The translations under genes were made by a program, and so were the position numbers. Shown piece by piece: positions 57,756 to 64,000 of a stretch of 64,000 nucleotides of DNA; the stretch's first letter is position 1, and every line of letters begins with the position of its first letter. Below the pieces are notes generated by a model. The model was not told the origin of the DNA, did no database searches, and saw only the letters and a list, made by a program, of their open reading frames with translations. Where the stretch lies: positions 31,106,661 through 31,170,660 of the forward strand of contig BTRK01000002.1 in assembly GCA_036245805.1 (NCBI GenBank). Direction: 5' to 3'. This DNA is from Pristionchus mayeri (lineage: Eukaryota; Nematoda; Chromadorea; Rhabditida; Neodiplogasteridae).

Positions 57756-58432
57756 AGTGCATCTCTACTTGGACATCGTTCAACTCCGCCCTCACCCTGA
57801 TCACCTTGAGATCAAAAGACTTGATGATGTCATCATGCTAGTCGATCAATGCTGCCCAAAATATATTTTGAACACGTATGTAGGCTAAAAAAACCGTCCA
57901 CACACGACGCCTTGAATGTTTGCACTATCTATTGTTATTGCGCGCGAACCAACACTTGCTCTCTACCGTCAATAGTGTTATCAATGAATCACTATCGGCC
58001 GGTCGTCAGTTTAGTTGCATGCTGTCCTCAGCAAACCAAATCATCCAACAAAAAACACTATTTGACTTACTTGTTTCTCTACCCAACAACGATTTATTTT
58101 CCATATTTTATACGTCAATTTAGATATTTCAACAGTTTCTTCATCATTTTCTTCACTGCAGATGCGCCTTGAGGCATTCTTTATTATGGCACACGTAATT
58201 TCGAACGGTAAATATTGTTTTGAAATTATTTAGTTTAATATCTTTGCGTTGTTTCTTTGTTGATTCACTTCGTACATATGCACACCTTTCTTTTCTCGAG
58301 ATAGAATTGTACCAAAATAAGTAGTACATTGAGAATGATATACAGCTGTGATGTTTTGATTTCTCAGCACACGCAGCGACCTCGGTATCTTTCTATGGAA
58401 TCACTGATGAGCTCAAACCGGAGGACGAGAAG
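57756..58432 (+). pseudogene. Fragments of a START-domain paralogue on the opposite strand
   Basis: Block 57756-57876 encodes HLYLDIVQLRPHPDH and a shortened end (PKYILNT) with a damaged donor. It matches 54123-54249 of the minus-strand gene. Downstream, 58162-58207 encodes a signal-peptide start (MRLEAFFIMAHVIS) and 58368-58432 encodes SFYGITDELKPEDEK, matching the first two exons of that gene with identical exon 2 length (65 nt) and phase. So a late exon lies before the first exons: either scrambled, or the tail of one copy and the head of another. No further exons follow. Confidence 0.65.
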
Positions 58433-59326
58433 GTACATGTCAGCATTGTCTTAATTTTCTAATGATAAACCCCTAACATATCTATCAATGACTAGAGCCA
58501 TTTAAAGGGACCTGGAAACGTAAAACCATATTATCCCTGTGCGCGTAGAATGATCCAAAAACATCACTAAAAATAATAAAAAAAAATTTTAAAAATAATT
58601 AAATTTAATTCGTGATTTTAAAAATACGGTTCGAATTAATTGTTCCGCGTGTTCGCCCCGATTACGATAAACATAGTTATGCTCGGATCAGTTGGCTGCT
58701 TGGATCCGGCCACGCTGACCCGCTGATCGGCAGTCAGGGTTGGGAGGACGCGACTGTGCCCTCGACTCTGCGTCAAGTTTGCCCATATTTGGCTGATGTT
58801 TTCCTGTTTTTCACTCGTATTTCGTGCATTATTTCCGTTCTTCTTTTACCGAGACCGGTAAACACCTTAATTAACGGCATACATACTGTTTTGGCTTCAA
58901 TTAATGCCCGTGTTGTATAGGGATCATGCTAATATCGATTTACCCTTATTCCGGTACACAGACACTCACATGTCGCATGTTTACTCATTCCCCCAGTTGT
59001 TTACGCTCCATTTGCAAACTGTTGACTAGAATGCACGTGCGCCCGCTCGTTCTCTCGCACTCTCATTCTCCCGCGCGTTCTCGCGAAGTGCATCCTTCTC
59101 TCCCCTCGTCAATTGCTATTTTAGCTCTCGAGCAATCTAGTCGCCCGGTCTTTCCATGTCTATTTTTCGTCTCTGTATAAACTAGTCACTTATACGCTGC
59201 GGCCCCTCTCTGTACCACACTAGGGAATGCACAACATCCCTCTGACGCCAATGTTTTATTCAGTTTTCGCTCTTTTACGTGAGAATTCGCTTTAACTCGA
59301 GCCATTTCAGTTAAGGCACGACAGCC
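58433..59326. other. Region upstream of the RPS18 pseudogene
   Basis: No coding block recognised. CTCTCGCACTCTC-type motifs near 59040-59110 resemble the GCGAGAGAG motifs dispersed elsewhere. The last 100 bp may be a copy of the RPS18 promoter and 5' end. Confidence 0.35.
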
Positions 59327-59906
59327 ATGTCGTCTCTCATCATGCCCGAGAAGTTCCAGCACATTCATCGCGTGATGAACAGCAACACCGATGGAAACAA
59401 GATGACCCCTTCGCTCTGGCGCCCGTCAAGGTTTGCTCCTATTTAATTTCGGTTATTGGTCCCTGAACTTCACATTAGACTCTGTTTGTTCGAGTACTTA
59501 TTTACATGATTAGAATGCTTAGAGTCAGGGTCAGGCTAATCAAGTTCGTGATAACGCTGGTTGCTATGTACTGCTGTTTTTCAGGGACTTGACCGGACGA
59601 GCTGAAGAGCTCTCCGATGAGGAGATCGAGAAGATCACCACCGCCATGCTGAACCCTACCCAGTACAAGATCCCCGACTGGTTCCTCAACATAAAGAAAG
59701 ACTACAAGGGCGGAAAGACTGCCCAGGTGTGTAATATTTTTAGAACCATATTTCATTTGTTTATATCTTCACATTTGGCGATTGCAAAACATGTTGTTCC
59801 TGTAGAGGTTACCATGGATATGCTTTAGGTTCTCTCCACCGGAATGGACAACAAGTGGCGTGAGGAACTCGAGCGTCTCAAGAAGATCTGCTTCAACAAA
59901 GGCTAG
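59327..59906 (+). pseudogene. Ribosomal protein S18 (uS13) pseudogene with introns
   Basis: Block 59327-59430 begins MSSLIMPEKFQHIHRVMN, then shifts frame before the segment FAL.P(V/I)K and ends at a donor. Block 59585-59726 reads [17 protein letters not shown] and [13 protein letters not shown]. Block 59829-59906 reads VLSTGMDNKWREELERLKKI and stops at TAG after CFNKG. The family exon carrying GVGRR and the whole C-terminal half (RGLRHYWGLRVRGQ region) are missing. Introns are retained, so this is a partial genomic copy. The 5' flank ends in a plausible trans-splice-type acceptor (CATTTCAG) 20 nt before the ATG. Confidence 0.85.
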
Positions 59907-60310
59907 TTTACGTTTATTTATTAAAATTACGTTCCATATTCTAATTTCTAAGTATACCATAGCATGTATTGCCCCCGAATCTTGCATAAGTTATTTAGTT
60001 TGGTAGAGAAATTGACACCTACCTACTTGATTTGAAGAAAAAATACCACATGATTTTTCATGTTTTTTCTATGTTTCATTTTCGTTCTAAACTTGCTAAG
60101 GTGGCGTAAACATAAAATCGATAGGATATTACGCTTTGACTTTATACTGACAACATGTTTGATTATATCGTGGAATTGAGTTTGGCTTTTTAGGAGAGAA
60201 AAATGGCCTCATAGGGAAAGGCTAGGCTTAGACACACTTCCCCGCACCAATGTGCTTGCGAGTAAAAAAACTTTTTTATGTGAGTATTACCAGTTTCTAC
60301 AACACTTCAG

Positions 60311-60994
60311 GAGTTCGAGCTCATCGACTATCTCTGCTACAACCTGAAGGATGAGGTCCTCAAGATCATCCCCGTCCACAAGCAGACCAGGTTTGTGATA
60401 TTGCTGATCGGTGAAAACTTTCCTCACCTGGGCCGACAAATCGTTGACATAGGAAGTATGTGTACAAGGTCGTTTGTTGTACTTGTTTACTTCGAGCATT
60501 GCCGACATAGTCTACTTTTATGTAAATATGTTCATTACAGAGCCGGACAGCGAACCCGCTTCAAGGCCTTCGCCGCTATCGGAGACTACAACGGTCACGT
60601 CGGACTGGGGCCACCGCCATCCGTGAGTGGGGACTCGGCTTCATGTCTCTAGCATATCAGTCCTTGATAAGTATCATGTGTGACCAAGTCGGTACCAGGT
60701 CCGTATCTCACGGTACCATTTCGGAACCCGACCGCCCCGGGACGGTACCACGAGGTACTGGGAACATATCACGTGGTACCAGGAATCAATCACATGATGC
60801 CGGGACCGTACCACGTGGTACCCGATCACGTAAATATTGTTTATCTCAATGTGCCATGTAAAAATATTCTTATTCATTTTGCAGCTGTGGATCCAGAGGA
60901 AAGGAAAGAGACAAGGAACGGATGCCCGCGAGCAAGCTCGGACGTCTCGTCAAGGACAGGAAGACCACCACCCTCGAGGAGATCTACCCCGAGA
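60311..60994 (+). pseudogene. Ribosomal protein S2 (uS5) pseudogene, exon order reversed
   Basis: Blocks 60311-60390 (EFELIDYLCYNLKDEVLKII, then PVHKQTR) and 60541-about 60606 (AGQRTRFKAF, then AIGDYNGHVGLG) are consecutive middle parts of RPS2; a deletion with frameshift follows, leaving only ATAIR-coding bases in another frame. Block 60885-60994 encodes MPASKLGRLVKDRKTTTLEE, which is the N-terminal RPS2 exon and should come first. All blocks keep splice borders. RPS2 is a 40S subunit protein; this copy cannot encode it. Confidence 0.82.
60688..60830. repeat. GGTACC-rich short repeat cluster
   Basis: At least five copies of (A/C)(C/G)GGTACC(A/C) or CGTGGTACC lie within about 140 bp, many inside small palindromes such as GTACCACGTGGTAC. 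The cluster sits between the two RPS2 pseudogene parts. Function unknown. Confidence 0.5.
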
Positions 60995-61123
60995 GTGGGT
61001 TACTTTCGCTTATATGAAAACACGTATCCTTTCCTCTCAATATCCCTTGACAATTTCTAAAATTAGGTGTCCGATGGATGATTGCTTTGTATTTTTTATC
61101 AACATATAAGCGAGAATCACAAG

Positions 61124-63384
61124 TACTTGAATTCTTGGGATTTGTCCTCTCCCGCATTCTCCTGAGGTCCCATCTCTTCCTCACTAGAGTCCCCGAAATC
61201 GAAACCCTCTTTCTCATAATCCTCATAACCCGACTCCAGCTGAGCCTTCTCCTTCTCCTCCCATTAACTAATGAGCTCATCGTAGACATCATCTCTCGGG
61301 GAACACCCATTCTTCGCATCACCCGTTGCTCGCTCAACTCGTCTCTCACGCGTAGACTTTCTTCCATAATCTGTAATTGCTCATACATATAATTCCGAAA
61401 ACAGTCTTTCTTACCTCATCCCTCCAACAATGGGTGCCTTTTCCTCTCTTTCTCTTAATCGCTGCTACTAATCTTCCCTTCCTAGAAACGAGCGCATTTC
61501 CAATCTCTCCTCTCGTCCCTAATATGTCATCAAAAGCGAGACTATTATAGTGAAGAATGGACACTTTGGTCTTCAACGAGTAATAGTGGGGAGCGCTGCA
61601 ATCGAATATTATTTCCTTTCGATCATTCACTGACCAAGCGAATCTTTTCGGCGAATACATAATACTGAGCGAGTGAAAAGATTCATTGATTGAAGTGTCG
61701 ATGAGCGAGGCAGCAGAGAGGAAAGCCTTTACAAACTTGGGGGCGAACAGCATCTCTCTAACCGTTTCTAATTCTTTGCTGCCAGCCTACAATTAGTGAC
61801 ACGCTCGAAATAGTTTAGCTTTCCCCTATTCAAACCTTCAATGTCAGTCGCTTTTCTCCCCTTTTCATCATCTTCAGTTTCGCATGTTCGCACTTCGTGA
61901 TCAATTTGAACTCATCACTCTATAAACATAACCTACCGATGACACTCTACTGCATTAGTATCACCTTAGCCCACTTGTGTTTGCCCAGGCTATGCATAAC
62001 AAACGACTGAACAACTTCGAGGGCGCGAGGGCGATCTTCTTTCTTGGGATATGTCTTGTGCACATGGAACAGGTGGTTGAAAAATATTCGGTAGAAGGGT
62101 GCGAGGGCGGGATTTGCTTTCACCATCTTGAATGGTGTATGATTACGAAATTTATTAGATTTTCGTGTACACCCGACCTGCCACCATTCCTTTCTCAGGG
62201 ACTTCTGAACGTGCCACCTGTCTAGCGTCATCTCTTTATTCGCTCGCGCAATAATCCTCGCGCAATATCTTGTTAACCATCATATTCTGATCACCTACTC
62301 TCCGTCTAGAATACGTGGATGAATGGCTTTATTATTTATAAACGTCATCACCTTATTTCTATGCCGTTATCGATTAATTCGACAAGCGCTTGGTGGGTGC
62401 CCACTGATTCCATACGACAGGAAACTCCGTCTGAGATTGCAGATTATTCGTTTTAGTGCGGCAATTGTACCTATTCCTGGTAATCCCTTGTGTAATACGG
62501 CCGACGCGATTGCAAGTTTCGTATGGCAATCGATGACCGTGTTTTTATTGTTAGTTGCCGTGTGGCCGGGAGCATCAAACTGTCCATCGATAGATACTTC
62601 TAGTCCATTACCCATTATAGAAATATCATAGATTTTCAAAAATACATGAGGATATCAAAGATGCATCAACCGCGATTTCTCTTGCCATTTCTTGCCAGGA
62701 ATCGTATACTCGTTCGATAGATACGCTCCCAATTTCACGAACTGTCTTGCGCATGATGCGGTCAGATGGCAAATCGAGTTTGAGAAGAAATCCAAGGTCA
62801 CACAACCTCTGTAAAACAGGAAACCTCCTAGCCACAGATACTGCTTCTTACCGGAGTAGGGGTTCCAGTTATAAATGCAGCAATGGCGAGAGAATGATTG
62901 AACGAGAATACTTGTCCTCTCCCTTTTCCCACTTTCTGTTGGGTCTCAATGGTCACAACGGCATTGCATTTGTGGTTCAGACAGTGATAGGTGACAACCC
63001 ATGCACTTCCCTCTCTCCTCATATCGATCAGACTCTGGTCGAGTACCTCCCCACATTCTTCACACCGCTTTAGCAGCCGCTTCAGGCAAGCATCTTCTAT
63101 CACGGCATATCGGCCCAACTCTTTCACAATCTCTTCTTCCTCCTCCATTTCCTCATCCTCTTCCCCTTGGTTAGAATCTTGAGAGTACCGGTACTCCGAG
63201 TGCTACAACTAGTAACTGGCAAAATTACCCCGAAATGACTCACCTGTGACTGGATAGTAGCCATTGTTGCAGTAGAGCGATCACTTTTGAACCTCTTTGG
63301 TATGACCTCATCCATTTGATTCCAGGAACCGACGTCGTCTGGATCGTCGTCGGAGTCGGGAGGGGGGAGGCGCCATCGAGGAAC
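61124..63384 (-). pseudogene. Decayed paralogue of the THAP/DDE transposase-like gene
   Basis: Segments match the gene at 951-5087 in order: 63244-63384 (N-terminal acidic part), about 62866-63182 (CEECGE ... CLNHKC zinc cluster), a block near 62660-62815 (LPSDRIMRKTVREIG), one near 62478-62590 (VSIDGQFDAPGHTA), about 62346-62436 (GVSCRMESVG after a 42-nt intron), 61960-62240 (LDRWHVQKSLRKEW) and 61380-61760 (NESFHSLSIMYSPKRFAW). The acidic residues of the D-D-E core are present (DGQF, VGDQN, NESF). Lesions: a frameshift between VGDQNMM and LDRWH near 62245, and an in-frame TAA in the C-terminal exon near 61266 before an acidic tail ending at 61124. Intron positions differ from the first copy. 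It may be an old family member, not a recent duplicate. Confidence 0.7.
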
Positions 63385-63576
63385 CTTTTGTTTTTTTTAG
63401 ATTTCATCAATTGTTTCGTATCATTATTGCATGCTTAGTTGTCCCGATATTTATTGTTCAAAATTTTCATGATTACATTTATGTAAAGTTTATTGTTCAA
63501 AATTTTCATGATGACATTTATGTAAAATCATTGATTATGTATTCTTTGAGTTCTGAATAATATACTTTCCACTTAC

Positions 63577-64000
63577 ATCTGTATGCGAAGCGATTGGAGA
63601 AAGTGATCGGGAGCGACGAACCGAACCTGGTCCTGCCTGGAACGGGCATGTGCTCCATGATCAGTCGATTTAGTATGTCTAATTGAGGATTGTAGGTCGA
63701 TGATTCTACTGTGTCAAGATCGATCAATAGTTTGATGTTGTGTGCCTTATAGTTTTACTGCAGTTTATCGTAGATATAAATCTCCCATTGATGTTCATTC
63801 AGATATCGTTAGGCTGCAGCTGAACTCACTTGTCTTCGTGGGGGTTGATGGTAAACTGGTTGTGTGGCATAGAATTGGGATGGCGGAACGAGATCCGCTG
63901 GTCTAGTCGTGCGTAGGGGGACAGTAGGGATGCAAACAGGGCGGACAACGACACTTCGGCGCTGAAGCAATGGGCAGGTGTATTCGTCACGCGGGCAGAA
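63577..64000 (-). CDS. Coding-like exons upstream of the transposase-like pseudogene (partial, runs off the window)
   Basis: On the minus strand, about 63832-64000 is open and ends at a GTGAGT donor, with ARVTNTPAHCFSAEVSLSAL and QRISFRHPNSMPHNQF. A second block, about 63577-63760, reads LLIDLDTVESSTYNPQLDI and PVPGRTRFGSSLPI and ends at GTAAGT. The phases of the two blocks do not join cleanly with the acceptors I can see. They may be the N-terminus of the transposase-like gene just downstream or a separate gene. No family was recognised. Confidence 0.4.

Overview
The window looks like nematode nuclear DNA. It carries a complete serpentine receptor of the nematode-specific srd class, three tandem eight-cysteine insulin-like genes of nematode type, a divergent nuclear hormone receptor, small-exon genes and many mariner/maT/MITE elements. 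Genus cannot be fixed from sequence alone; a free-living rhabditid or diplogastrid-like nematode is my inference. All exon models were built by eye from splice signals, reading-frame continuity and family knowledge.

Layout. 1-5.1 kb: a TTAA-flanked MITE, then an apparently intact 12-exon (+) gene for a 799-aa THAP/DDE transposase-like protein. 5.4-8 kb: a foldback element, then (-) strand remnants of eIF3 subunit H and a phosphatidylinositol transfer protein, both with stops or frameshifts. 9.5-12.5 kb: an intact 10-exon srd receptor gene (-). 12.9-23.8 kb: an intact 12-exon sideroflexin gene (-), whose large introns hold a 963-bp palindrome, a structured repeat in three copies and a deleted mariner. 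24-28.3 kb: no recognisable gene, diverged repeats. 28.7-32.0 kb: three tandem insulin-like genes (-). 32.1-37.6 kb: gene-poor. 37.6-42.8 kb: a nuclear hormone receptor gene (-). 43.7-50.5 kb: a Ty3/gypsy-like LTR element (-) with identical-length 429-bp LTRs, a disrupted reverse transcriptase and no RNase H or integrase. 50.6-52.7 kb: a complete maT transposon with an intact DD37D ORF and a nested 881-bp element. 53.3-58.4 kb: a START-domain gene or pseudogene (-) with exon pieces out of order, plus (+) fragments of a paralogue, separated by a large foldback element. 59.3-61.0 kb: intron-bearing pseudogene pieces of RPS18 and RPS2, with RPS2 exons in reversed order. 61.1-64 kb: a decayed paralogue of the first gene (-).

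The functional genes do not form a pathway: they are a chemoreceptor, a mitochondrial carrier, secreted insulin-like signals, a nuclear receptor and a transposase-derived protein. The main themes are mobile DNA packed into introns and gene deserts, partial non-processed gene copies, and at least two gene remnants with exons in non-canonical order. The most unusual structures are foldback elements with G-tract/C-tract ends and 8-bp target duplications, a second foldback family with small hairpins near its ends, and an LTR element flanked by an 18-bp direct repeat.
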